From: Amborella trichopoda
Lineage: Eukaryota > Streptophyta > Magnoliopsida > Amborellales > Amborellaceae
NCBI RefSeq assembly: GCF_000471905.2
Contig: NW_006499776.1
Coordinates: 144,924 to 208,923 of the forward strand
Length of the DNA stretch: 64,000 nt
Reading direction: 5' to 3'
Position 1 is the stretch's first letter; every line of letters starts with the position of its first letter. The position numbers and the translations under genes are program-made. Of this stretch, positions 12,701 through 25,352 are shown in pieces. Under the pieces are notes generated by a model. The model was not told where the DNA came from, did no database searches, and worked only from the letters and a program-made list of their open reading frames with translations.

Positions 12701-15700
12701 CAACTGTAGACACCCTACTTTTGAAACTGGCAAATTTTGTGATTTTCATAACCTTAGATGAACCCTTAGGACCACTCTATTCCCCAGTCCTTTGACCCCC
12801 AAAATTGGAATCTGAGCTGGCAGATCCGGTGGTTTTCAGTTATTATCCATTTACACACCTTTTGGGTCTTTAAAAACACATTTGGATGACCTAGTTTGGG
12901 GGTTGGACGATGTTGACTAAGGAAAAATCAGAGAGAAGAACAATGAGTTTGTGAGTAAAATCCTAGATCTATAGAAGCCCTGAAACCGCTAACCCATGAA
13001 ACCATCTTAAACCTTGAACCTTAAGATCAGAACCCAAAACTTAGTTCTACCAAGCCAAGGCTGGGCCAAATTTGTAGAGAGACACGGAGGACTCACAGTG
13101 TAAACACAACCGCGGTCCTTATACTGGTGAGGCCTCGAAGCCTCTGGTGTTTCGGGCCAATTGGCCCTGCCAGGTAACCTTTCTTCTTCATTTTTGGTTG
13201 TTTTATTATTTTATTATATTTAAATAGTTTTTCAGTACTGTTCTTTCGTATTTCGTGCATAGGATCGATGCTGGCTTTGCCATTGATATGAGAGTAGATC
13301 TATTCGTCTCTGGATAGATTCGTCATTGGATTGAAATTCGATTGACCCCACTCTCTATCAAATCTTTAAGAACGAGTTTGTAGTGTTCAGATCTGAGGGA
13401 TCTTCAGTTGAAGATCTCTCCGATTTGCACTGTAAACAGTTTGGAGCCCACCGTGGGTATTTTAACCTCCTCTTGAACAAGCCATTTTACCTCCTCTTCC
13501 CCCCCACCTCTGATGCTCAATGATTTTATGTCTCAGTGCTTGATAGTGTCACAACTTCAACCCTCCACGTCAGATACTACACAAGCCATTGGACTCTTGG
13601 TAAATTGTCATACGATGCAAGCAAGCTACAAGAAACCCCCCTTGAATTCTATCCAAAATCCAATAAAGGTCATGAGTTAAAAGGTCCCTGCTATCATCTG
13701 ACACAAGTTATGACATTAAAAGTCGTTGGAACCTGTCCAAATCTGCTGATGACGTAAAGAGCTTCTTGATTATGTCCAATATGGGTTATAACATTAAAAG
13801 GTTCCCAATCACGTCCAATGAGAGTGAAGACGCTAAAGGTCTCTTTATGTCCAATGTGGGTAGTGACTTAAAAAGCACCACATACATCCAAATCTGTTGA
13901 TGACGTAAAAAGCTGCATGATTTTGTCCAATAAGGGCTATGATGTTAAAAGGTCCTCGATTACGTCCAGTGAGAGTGAAGGCGTTAAAAACCTCTTTATG
14001 TCCAATGTGGGTAATGACTTAAAAAGCACCACACACTCGTCCAAATTTGCTGACAACGTAAAAAGCTGTTTGATTTCATCCAACTAGGTTTATGACGTTA
14101 AAAGGTTCCGATTACGTCCAATGGAAGTAAAGACGTTAAACTCCTCTCTGTCCTACATGGATGATGACTAAAAGTGCCCCCAATAGGTCCAACGAAGATG
14201 ATGACCTTAAAAGCACCCCGACTTCATCCAAGTCAAGTGATGACGTTAAAGGCTGCTTGACATCGTCTAAAAAGGTTGATGATGTTAAAAGCTCCCTCGC
14301 ACGGTCTAAGAAGGGTGAGGACCTTAAAGTTTCCCTTAACCTATCCAAGTCAAGTGACGACATTAAAAGCTGCTTGACATCATTCGGAGAGGGTCATGAC
14401 ATTACAGGGTGCCCCTCTTGCCAATTTGAATGATGACTTTGAAAGCTCTCTCCCACCACTTCCTTCAAACGGCCAATCCTAAACATGCTTACCACCGGGG
14501 AGGGACCCCCCTTCGGAATTTCCCCTGCAGTGTTTGAATTTTGACACTTAAACCGAAGAGCTTATTATGGCAAACACAAGCAGGGGGTACCAGAAGATGC
14601 TTTGAAAAACCATGGCTTAGATGGCCGGATTTCTAAACATGCAAAATGCATTGGCTTGTGCAAAGAAAACATCTTCAACTACATTCCCAATGCCCCATCA
14701 GCGCCTTCCTTCCTCCAATAAAATGAAGCAAAGGTGGCCTACTCAAGAGGAGTTTGAGCAGATAGAAGAAAATTGTTCCCTGTGTTGGAGGCTTGCAACG
14801 TGGTGCGTGTTACCATGGGGAGCAAAACTATTGAAAGCTGACCTAGCTGTTTACCATCCAAAAATTAAGGTCATGAGGCCGAAGGTACCCAAACCAGATG
14901 AGATGGTCGAGATTACTACTTGAAGTTGAACCATTGAGGCCAATTCAACTAAGCATCAATTGAAGAACTGTGAGGCCTCCCATGCTTGAACCGGGTGACT
15001 ACTTTCAATTACCGGGGTAAATGTTTTTTGAAGCGTACCTAGTTGATCTACGCTCTGGAAAAAGAACTGTTGTTCCCAAGATGCCTAAGCAAGTGTTCTG
15101 CCCTAATTCCCTCAACCTATCCTTGTGACTACTCAAGGTGCTAATTCCCTCAACCTATCCCTGTGACTACTCAAGATGTGTTAATTGGGGCCAGATGCCC
15201 AATACCTTAATTCCTCTAGTACATCTCATCTCTGCCCACTATCTTAGTCATTCCAACTCCACCACCACCTCCTCATCCTCAAGTAGCCCTAAAAAACGAG
15301 AAGGTCAAGTATGATGTTTTGCAATACCTTAGTAAGTTGTCAGTACTTTTGAGCGTGTATGGCACCTTAATGCTGTGCAAAGACTTCCGAATGGCACTAA
15401 TCCGAGCGTTAATTGCCTAGAGGATTACCAAGCCCAAGTTGAACACATAGATGTCGATCCTGCTTTGCTCGCTAATGCCATGGCTGTCACCCCTACTGAT
15501 GATTTGCAATTGGGCTCAAAATTTTATAATCCGCCTTTGGTCGTATTTGGAGAGTTACATGCCCAACCTATTTTGAGGATTATGCTTAATGGAGGATCAG
15601 CCGTTAACTTGCTGCCCATGAGGGTCTTGGCACTCATTGGGCTTGGGGTTGAACATTTGTAACCATCAAATCTCATAGTTCACCCTTTTAATTAGTTAGG

Positions 15701-18700
15701 AGAAAGGCCAGCTGGTAGTTATCAATTTGAAGCTCAAAATATGGCGACTTTAACACCTATGTGTAGTTTCATGTCATTGAGACCGATACCTCCTATAATA
15801 TATTCCTTGGGCATTCGTGGCTCCATGATAATAGTGTGGCCCCATCTACCCTCCACCAGTGTTTCAAATATTGTCAAGATGGGAGACAACATACTGCTAT
15901 GCCGATAAGAGACCCCCCCAAAAAATACTCCACCCCACCGAAACACACTCACAAACACACGAGAATGCCATTAAGTTTCGATTTTTTGTTATATCGGCAA
16001 TCTTTTATGGACAACTCGCCTGTTTTGGACAGTAATATCTGTTCTAGTTTCAATGTAAGTTGCTTTTTTCGTTGGGTATATGTTCTTTTGTGGATAGAAC
16101 TTTGGCCCCCTTTTCCATCATGGCAATGGTTAAAAAAAACCCCTTTGAGAACTTGTTTCTTCATATAATATATTGAACTAATGATGCAAGACAAAATTAT
16201 TCTTATTTTTAATTTTTATCTAATTTCAAATGACGTACATTTTGATATTAGTTTTTGGTTTTTTAAGTTTTTTAATGGATTCTAAGGCTTTTATTTTTAC
16301 GTTTTATTTACTATTCACGGATTTTGTTCACTGGTTGCTATTCACAGGGGTTAAATTGTCATTACAAATTTTATATTGAAGTTTTTTTGGAATCATTTAA
16401 TATTCTATGGGCATTTAATGTCTTCGAACAATAAATTATAGACATTTGAAATCGTAACTTGGTTGTGGAGAAGAAACCCTAGGTTTCTTTGAATTGTGCT
16501 TATGTTTGGCTTTGTTTCTTGTTGATTTTGGGCCAAGTTTTGCCAAATCAGCTTAGATTTTCTGTTTTTAGCTTGTTTTTGTTGATTATCTACTTAAGAT
16601 TTGCAATTTCGGCGAACCCATGGCGACAAAAGTGGCTGCGAGGGGGTTTTCATAGATCTACTTTGTGATCTCAGAGATTAAAAAATTGAGGGGCTTAAAA
16701 GGCAAGTTCAGTAGCTAGCGCAACAATTTGCGAGCATCATTCATGTGCAAGATGGTGATCTTGCTGCCCAAGAAGATGTCAAGTATGCTGCATGAAGAGT
16801 CGAATGAAGAGAAAGTGATAGAAGACCTGGACGTGAGGATCATCACTTTAGGGTGTTAGATTTGAAGGAGGACATTCTTGATTTTGACACACATGGTATC
16901 CAAAATAAGTACGTTGTAAATTGGGATTTGCCCCATATCTTCGATATATGCTCAAATGAACAACAAGATCTCTTAGGAGATCCAATCTATGATAAGGATC
17001 AACATGAAGATGAAGATGTTTCGGAAGATGAGTTTGCTTGTGAAGAATATCGAGAGAAGGCAACAAGGGGATTGATGAAAATCATTGCCTTTAAAGATCT
17101 CAAAGATATTGAAGAGGTGGAGCATTCAAGAGATTTCAGACATTGGAATCAAAATAGCACAACAAAGGTGTGGTCGCCTCATAAACCACAAATTATGGCG
17201 CTGGTTTTAGAGTGTAATGAAATAGAAGTCGGGGAAGTCTCTGAGTTTGAAGTTTCCTATGCAAATCTCAATACGAGTTTAGGGATCACCAAATTTGACA
17301 AGTTTGTATCAATTCCCTATTATAGATACCATGATCCTTTTTTGGAGATTTCTTCTTACCACGCATAATATTTTGAGCCAATAAAGAAGATAAAAGTTGA
17401 AGAAGGTGGTTTTAATGCTAAGTTCATCTTATCATACTTCAAAACTTGAGGACGAGTTTTCTCCAATAAGGGGAGAATAATACAAGAAAAAAATAGTCTT
17501 ATTTTTATTTTTCATTCAATTTCAAAGGATGTAAATTTTGATTTTAATTTTAGGGTTTTTAAGTTTTTTTAAGGATTCTAAAGTTTTTCTTTAGGGGTAA
17601 AATTGTCATTATTAATTTTGTGTTTGAGTTAGGTATGGAACATTTAATGTCAACAAACATTATATTGTAATTTATAAGAGGTGTGTGGGGCTTTGAGGGG
17701 GTCAATTCCACTTGAATTTTAGAAATTGAAAGAGAGAGAAAAGCTTAGGCTTTTGGATCCCTTGCTTGGGTGTGGAGAAGAAATCCGAGGTATCTTTGAA
17801 TTGTGCTTGTGTTTGGCTTTGTTTCTTTCTGATTTTATTGTATCCTCATATCTTCATGCATCTCCTATGTAGCTCATTTCATTTGTTTAGTGTTTTGGTT
17901 TTGTTGAGGAAACCTTGGGCCTTGGGTTTTCATTCATATCTACTTCATAGTGCGAAGCATACATCAAAGTAAATCCTTTTACTACTTTGAAATTGTTTTT
18001 TGACATTTGATGACCGAATGTTTGAGTTTTCTCTTTCAAAACCTAACATTTGTTGGAAATTCAACCCTGCAGCAGATGAAGTGTTGATAATTAAAAGTAT
18101 GATTCATAGAGATTTCAATGCAATGATAAAGGTGAGACTTACATCAACATCTGATTATTGTTTGTCAGAGAAATTTCCTAGCTCTTTAATGATAATTATA
18201 ATGGATTACATATTTTGGTGCAACAATCTATTAGCATAGTGATGGAATGTCGTTTTTAGTTGTGTTAGTATGTTCTTGATGAGTTACAAATTTTGAGCAA
18301 TCTTGCATGGATATTACCGATCTTCGCTTATTGATGTTTTGACATGCTTGTCTGGCATCTATTAAGTTGCTAGGACCTAGAGAAATGCATTGCCCATGTT
18401 AAATCCTGGATTTTTTTTTTTTAAAGAAAAGGTGATATCAGTAAAGTATAACTATGACACACAAAACCCACAAGATGTTGGTATTGGGCAGCTCAGACTG
18501 GGTGCTTAGTTAGACCTGTACAATAAAAAAAGTCATATGTTCAGAAACAACTAGTCTCAAAAACCTGTAAGGTAGGGAGAAACTTGGGGGGGGGGGGGAG
18601 CATTGAGGGAGGGTTGGGAGAGAGAGCATAGAGAGGTGAGATTGTGAGATTTGGGGGTAGAAAGAGGGTAGAGGGAGAGATTGAGACATGAGGAGAGTTT

Positions 18701-21700
18701 GAGAATTGGAAGGGAGAGGGAGAGAACGAAGGCCAAGGTGAGTGAGCCAAAAAAAGACGTAGTGCAGAAAGAAATAAAAAAGGACGTGATGGAGGAAGTA
18801 TCTACAGAAGAGGGGGGGGGGTGAGGGCAGGGTGAGGACAATGAGCTGGAAAAGGTTCAGTATAGAAAGAAAACAAAGAAAAGGAAAAATAGTTGGCATC
18901 CCACAAACTAGGGCTCATTCCAAAAAGATAGAGCACTTTAAAACCTTGAAAAATTATGGTTGCACTACAGTGGTTGTTATTGCGGCTTTATTTTTTGCCC
19001 ACATGTTAGCTATCGAGTTGCCTTCTACCAGGTATGACAAAAGTCGAATCCAAGTGGCCTCTATAAATGAGTAATGGGACCAAAAGTATGGTGAGTCTCC
19101 AAGGTTTTTTGACTTGCTAGACGCCCATGAAATAACTTTTTGGAGTTGGCTTTGACAATAAGATGTTTTCCCCAAGTTGGCTTGTATCTTTGAGGGCTTT
19201 GATGAGGGCTATTGCTTTGACCCAATTTGAATTACAAAACCAATTCGGACGGAAACAACTCTTGGTTTGAGCCCTCCGAGTCTCTAAAGATGCCTCCAAG
19301 ACCACATTGGCTTGAGTTCCCCTTGGAGCATCCTATTCGTTGACCTTCATGACCCCTTGAGGAGGGGGGGGATCAAACTTTGGACCGAGGTGGCTTGGAT
19401 GGTTTTGATTGAAGGATGTCCCATGGATTGGATTCGAAATGTAATTTGGAGAAGCCCTTGATATGATTGCAATTGTTGGCCAAGAAAGTTGTAAGATCTC
19501 TAGCTCTTTCTACAGTTGACCTCATGCTAGTCTTAAAATCTCAAAAGTTTTAAGAGTTTCTCCCCCCTCCCCCCCCATAAGGACCAGAGGGTACTTGCCA
19601 TGGATACTTTCCAAAGGAAGAGGCCTGTTGAGGTTTTTTTTTTACTGCCTTGGAATGGGGGGGCCAATTGAAGTCTTTGAGATGTTTGGCCCAAACATCA
19701 GAGGCAAATTCATAATGGAGGAAAAGATGAGATTAGGTTTCTTCCTCTTCTCCTCAAAGAGGGCATCTTCTTACAAGGTTGTAACCATAGTTACCGGAAT
19801 CTATTTGCCGACCCTATGATTCTAGTTTGGAAACCCGATTCAGCGATTCCGTTATGGAATCTTCGCCAAAACCGTTTCTTGAAACCAAAGAATCTCGATT
19901 TCTTAATTTAGGAATCGTGTTTCAATAGATCTTTAGAATTCTGAACCCATTATTTTTAGAAAGGTGTTCCCAAAATATATCGAATCTTAACTCCAGCAAA
20001 GATTGAATCTTTAGTCCACATTGAGTGATACATGATTCCATATGTAATGAATCTCGTTTCCTTAGAGTTTTGAATTTTGTAATCTCCAATGTGTAGTACA
20101 TCGGTTCATAAGAGTAGGGAAGTGTGATTCAATCAATATGGAGTCTTGCTTTGACCTCCATGACATGGTGAAAGCTCCTCGCAGCAGCCCGAACGGGCTG
20201 AAGAAGGAACAAATTGTAGCCCCCGCCCTCCCACACTCCCCACACTCGATTCCAAGGATGTTGGAATCACGATTCTAAACTGCAACATATTTTTGTTCTA
20301 CATATATCAAAAACTCGATTCCATAGATGTCGGAATCTTAATTCCACATATCAAGGAATCTTGACTCCTCGAGTGTCGTTTCCAGGGGGTGGGAATCTCG
20401 ATTCCAAGGAGGCCGGAATCTCGATTCCAGATGTGGATGAATTTCGAATCTACTTTGGTCGAGACACGATTCTAGGATATTAGGAATCTCATTCCCTGTG
20501 ATTCCCATTGTACGGATGACGATTCCTAAAGCAGGAATCTTCTAGGCGGTTGCGACTCCGCGATTTTGATTCCTGAAATGATTCGGGTTTCCAAGCATTT
20601 CCAACAACTATGGTTGTAACCTCTCCTCTTAAGTTGGTTCAAGGTTAAGTTGCTGTTGGAGATGGCTGGCCAGGTAAAAAAAACTTGGATTTTTTCGGGT
20701 GTTTGGGCGAGCCCTGCTTTATTGTCAGACGCTGAGGGTGGGATGAGGTATGGTGAAGTGCTTTATAGCAAGTGATTGAGGAGACCCTTGTATGATCCTT
20801 AGCTCACTGAACCCTGTAATGATCCTATCTGTTGAAAATGAAAGAGACTAGAGTACCATGGAGAATTAAGAGGTCCTCATATTCATGGTCATGGAGTGCT
20901 CTTGTGGAAGCGGGTGTCCATACTTGGTTAAGGTCATTATGTTTGAAGTAAGGAGCAGCAGGGGCATTGGGGTTAAGAGCAATTGCTTATAGATTTGGCC
21001 AGGTCTCCTTGAGAAGCTGGTTGCCTAAGTGTGATTCCAGAAAACAACTTTTTCTCCTGGTTTTACTTTGAAATTTATGAAAGTCACGAAAAGATCGTGA
21101 CTTGGAAAAAATTTTTGAAGCTAGAGGCCTTGGATTCCTCTTTGAAAACCGGCCTAGCAAATCAATTTCATACTTCTGAAGGATAACCTGGCCCACTAAA
21201 GGTTTTGGTTGGTGGTGAAGCACCACCACCATTTGCCAATGAGAGCCAAGTTCATCAGCTTGAGGTTGTGAATGCCAAGGCCTCCAACCTTTTTTTGACT
21301 TACAACTTGATCGCAGGCAATTTTAGGTGAATTTTATGGTTGGAAATATCTCCAGCCCTTTGAAAGTTTCTTGTTAGCCTTTTGAAAGTTTCTTATTAGT
21401 CTTTTGAAAGATTGCATAGATTGGGATAATGGAGACTGGCATTGATGAGAGTAGTCCTCCCTCAAAGAGAGATGTACCTGCCTTTCTAATAGGCTATTCT
21501 CTTTTGGAATTTTCGATAATGAGGTCCCTTAGGGCCTTTTTGGGACCTAAATTGAGAGGGATGCAAAGATATTTGGCTGTATGGTCGGTATTGCATCCCA
21601 ATATATTGGCAGGGAGCAAAAGATAGTCATTTGACAGATTGATCCCCATCAATTTAGACTTGGATATATTGATTTTCATGCTAGAGGTGAGTTCAAAATA

Positions 21701-24700
21701 TCTGAGGAAAAGCCAGAGGTTGTCGACTTGTTTGGTGGTGACAAGAGTGTCGTCTGTGTATTGAAGGAGACAAATCCCATCTCCAACCCTAGAAGATTTG
21801 AAGCCAGAGAGAGTGTCCCTCTGGTACATTCTGCACAGAGATCTACCAAAGCTTCCAGTCACGATAACAAAAAAGGGTAAGGGATGAAGGTTCCCCTTAT
21901 TATAAGCTTTTGGATGGGGAGAGAAGAGTCCCTTGGGGAGCCATTGACATGGATAGAAAAAGATTTGGAGGAGATGCAGCCCATTATCCAGGTTCTCCAC
22001 TTTTGTCCAAATTCCATTTTGAAGAGAACATGGTCCAGGATAAACCAATCAAAATTTAAAATTAGACCAGGCTTCTTGATTTGGTGTGTAATGTAGGGAT
22101 CCATGAGCAACAAGAGCCCCATCAAGGATTTATCTATTGTTAATGAAACCACTTTGGTTTTGCGAAATGACTTGATCCAAGATGGTTTCTATTGTGAAGT
22201 GTGAACTTTGGAGAGGATTTTGCAAGAGTTGAGAAGCCTAATAGATTTAAAGTCTTTGAGGTGATTAGTCCGCTCAAATTTGGGGATGAGGGCAACAAAG
22301 GTCACATTCATTTCTTTGCTGGTAATATCGTTGTGGAAGAATTCATTGAAGAAAGCGAGAATGTCAGGGGAGAGAGAGTGCCAATACCTAGAAAAGATGA
22401 CGACTGGAGAGCCATCAGGGCCCAATGCCTTATCTTTTGTGAGTTTGGCGATGGCTTGTGAGATTTTCTCCTTGTGAAATGGTCTTTCAAGCGACTTTGC
22501 AGAGATAGGGGTGCAAGGGGACGAAGGATATATCGGTGAACTAAGGATGAGTGCCATAGTCAGCTGTGTATGGACTTTGAAAGAAAAAGGCGATGACAGA
22601 TGGCATTAGGTCCCACAAACAAATTTTGACCAACAGAAATCTAGGTGAAGGGCACGGCAGCTGCAGCTAGCAATTTTGTGGAAGAACGCTATGTTGCGGT
22701 CACCCATGGCTAGCCACTTGACCTTGGACCTTTGGAACTATAAAATCTCTTCCTTCTTTAGAGTTTGAAAGTATTCAGATTTGGCCTCCTTTCTCCTTTG
22801 GATTTTGACAGAATGTGGACTTTTGGGCTCTTTAGAGGAATTGAGTTCCTTGATTACTCTGAGACGGGATATCTTGAGGGACTTGAAGTTGATAGGGTCG
22901 GATCAACTCCTAAACTTTGATTTGGTGTTCGAGTAAACTCAATTTCTCATAAAGCCAGAAGCCTTCCTACCCAAGAGTAGAGAAGGAGGACCGCCAGTTG
23001 CAGACTACGTTGGCAAAAGAAGGCTCTTCGATCCAAGCCAATTTAAATCAAAAGAGTTTAGGATTAGAAGAACCAGTTTGGATGTTTAAGGAGGATGAAT
23101 TTGTTGTCAGAAGTAGGTTTGACTACAGAGTAGGAATGGGTGGTAGGGAAGGAATCTTCCAACTCTGGAGATATCAGAAATTGATCAAGCTTAGTTAGTG
23201 TGGGGTTGGTGAAATGGTTGGACCAAGTGTAAGAGGACGTTTTAAGAGGTATGTTGATTTTGTGAGATGAAATCCGAGCATACTAGCGGTGATATGGTTG
23301 TGGTGGTTGGACTTGTACGACCATCCGATGATGTTGAAGTCACACCAAGGACTCTGAGCTGGTTGGGAATTGGCCAATGTAGCACATTCATCTCGGAAAG
23401 CTTGTCTATGGTTGGGTCTATTGGGTCGGTAAGGTTCTGTGAACTTCTATGTGAAGTTGTCGGAGATTCTGACAAGGTATAGGGATACTGAGAAAAGGCC
23501 CATAGAGCTTGGGAGGGAAAGGATAGAGGGGTCCTAAATGTTCCATATTCCTCTAGAGGCTTCTTTGGCTTCCAAGGCAGTCCACTGGTAGGAGTGCTTG
23601 CCCTTGACTCTGTGAATGTCAAACAGTTGAGGGAAAGGAGATTTGATTTCTAAAATAGCTAGGATATCAGGATTGAGCTGTAAGGCAAAAGAGAGAATGG
23701 AGTTTTTCTTGTGGGATAACCAATCCCTCCAACGTTCCAATCAAGAATCCTTATTTGGGATGATGGGAAGAGGGAGGCAGGTGTCTTGGGTAAGGCCTGG
23801 TGGATGGGGAGTTTGAGGTGATGGAAGATGTCAAACTCAGGTAGAGTCGAGCATTGTGCTTTATGTATGATCTATTACCTGACTTGTGTTGTTGTAGAGA
23901 ATCTTTGATGAGTTGGTGGCAGGTCCATTGTAGCTGAAGCCCATCTCTTCTAACATCTCCTCAAGGTGAGTTTCGTTGCAATTGATGCGTCGGATCTCCT
24001 CCTCGTCCACTATTTGAGGTGCTTCGAGACTCACTCTTCTTAAGGGACCTCTGGGCTAGTTTTTGAGATCTGAAATTGCTGGTTGGTTTACATGGTCTCA
24101 GAGGTGGGCAAGGTGGGTGAAGAGTGGTTTTGAGATGTTTGGAGTTAGGCGCTGATGTTAACTGGTTTGGAGATGGATTTATGTCATCTGATAGATGGGT
24201 GGTGATAAGCAGTTGTTAGAAGGAGAGGGGTATGGTAAGGGTAGAGAGGCTAAAATGAAGGGGTGGGTGACCATTTTGGGAGAAAGAGGCCAGGAGCAAG
24301 GAGAATGGGGGGATGAAATGGCGGTGGTGGGGGAGGAGGAAGTGGGTTAGAGATAGGAACCACTTTGGGTGAAACGAAGCTTCCTGAAATTCAGAACTTA
24401 GAAATAGATGAGACTCACTAGGGGAGAGGGGACAAGGATATCAAGCTGAACTATGTCAGGATTAATGGGGGCTGGCAAAGTATTGAGAGGGATTGCAATT
24501 TTATGGGAGTGAGAGAAAAGATGGGAAGGCAGGGGGGGGGGGCGGATGACTTTTGAAAAAATGATTAGGGAACATGGTGTAGGCATTGGGCCAAAATTAT
24601 TATAGGATGGGGAGTAGGTAACCATTGATTCAGTTCAAGAGGTTTGGGTGGCAGAAGTAAGCGAAGAAGAGGGGGAGAGGGAGGGTGGAGGGGTTAGGGG

Positions 24701-25300
24701 AAGAGGGTGGGTTGGTGTGGCTGTTTTTGTGATTGGTGTTAGGAGTTCAAAGGAAAAGAGAGGCTTAGTGGGATTTTGGGGATTTAGGGTGGGAATGAGA
24801 GCCGGGGAGCATGGGGTTAGGAGCTCGAGGTGGTGGTTCGTAGGCTGCATGGGTGGTATTATTGATGATGTGTCAAGTTGGGCAGAGGTGATATGATCCA
24901 AGGGGGAACAACAATGGAAGAGTCACGATGAGGATGTTAAACCTTATATTTTTTTTTATTTTTATTTTTTTGTGTTTTTTTACTTAGGGAAGAGAGAGCA
25001 TAAGGGGAAGTCCTAGGGAGTGAAGGTAGATCCACCTGAAAATATTGGTCCTGGTGTGTATTTTTTCTTTTATTTGAATGTTGATTTGGGACATTGGTAG
25101 GGTGGAATTCAAGACATTGTGTTGTGCCATCCGACCACCCTGACCACAAATACCTTGAGCCCGTTCCTTTCTGGTGTGTTACATTGATATGGATGTGACC
25201 ACCAATACCTTGAGCCCATTCCTTTCTGATGCGTTACATTGATATAGATGTGTTATTACATACACAAGGACATCTAGGCTCCCAATTAGAGTGACATAGC

Positions 25301-25352
<52 letters not shown>

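Larger units (their letters stand above)
8100..12704 (+). mobile_element. Ty3/gypsy fossil, internal region 1 (gag and pol end)
   Basis: A broken gypsy element of the plant non-chromodomain (TAT-like) kind. Gag-like sequence lies at about 9077-10100; the DG-type segment around 9360-9400 and the WY/W.EME.KF pattern at 9490-9560 match plant gypsy gag. At 10190-10430 lies the far C-terminal end of pol, with a [12 protein letters not shown] motif followed by [12 protein letters not shown], both typical of the segment after integrase. The protease-to-integrase part that normally separates these is absent here, so the element is heavily deleted. A non-coding 3' region from 10430 to 12690 ends at a polypurine tract beside the LTR at 12705. 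It carries many lesions and looks old. Confidence 0.75.

Noticed and set aside
13650-14430. CRISPR-like array of 36-39 base units
   Set aside because: There are no unique spacers between conserved repeats; whole units diverge together and code a peptide repeat inside a plant retroelement.
18510-18899. Proline/serine-rich minus-strand frames
   Set aside because: They mirror the purine-rich tract on the + strand and have no family resemblance.
24648-24896. Plus-strand Gly/Val-rich frame of 82 residues
   Set aside because: Antisense to the proline-rich part of minus-strand LINE-A.
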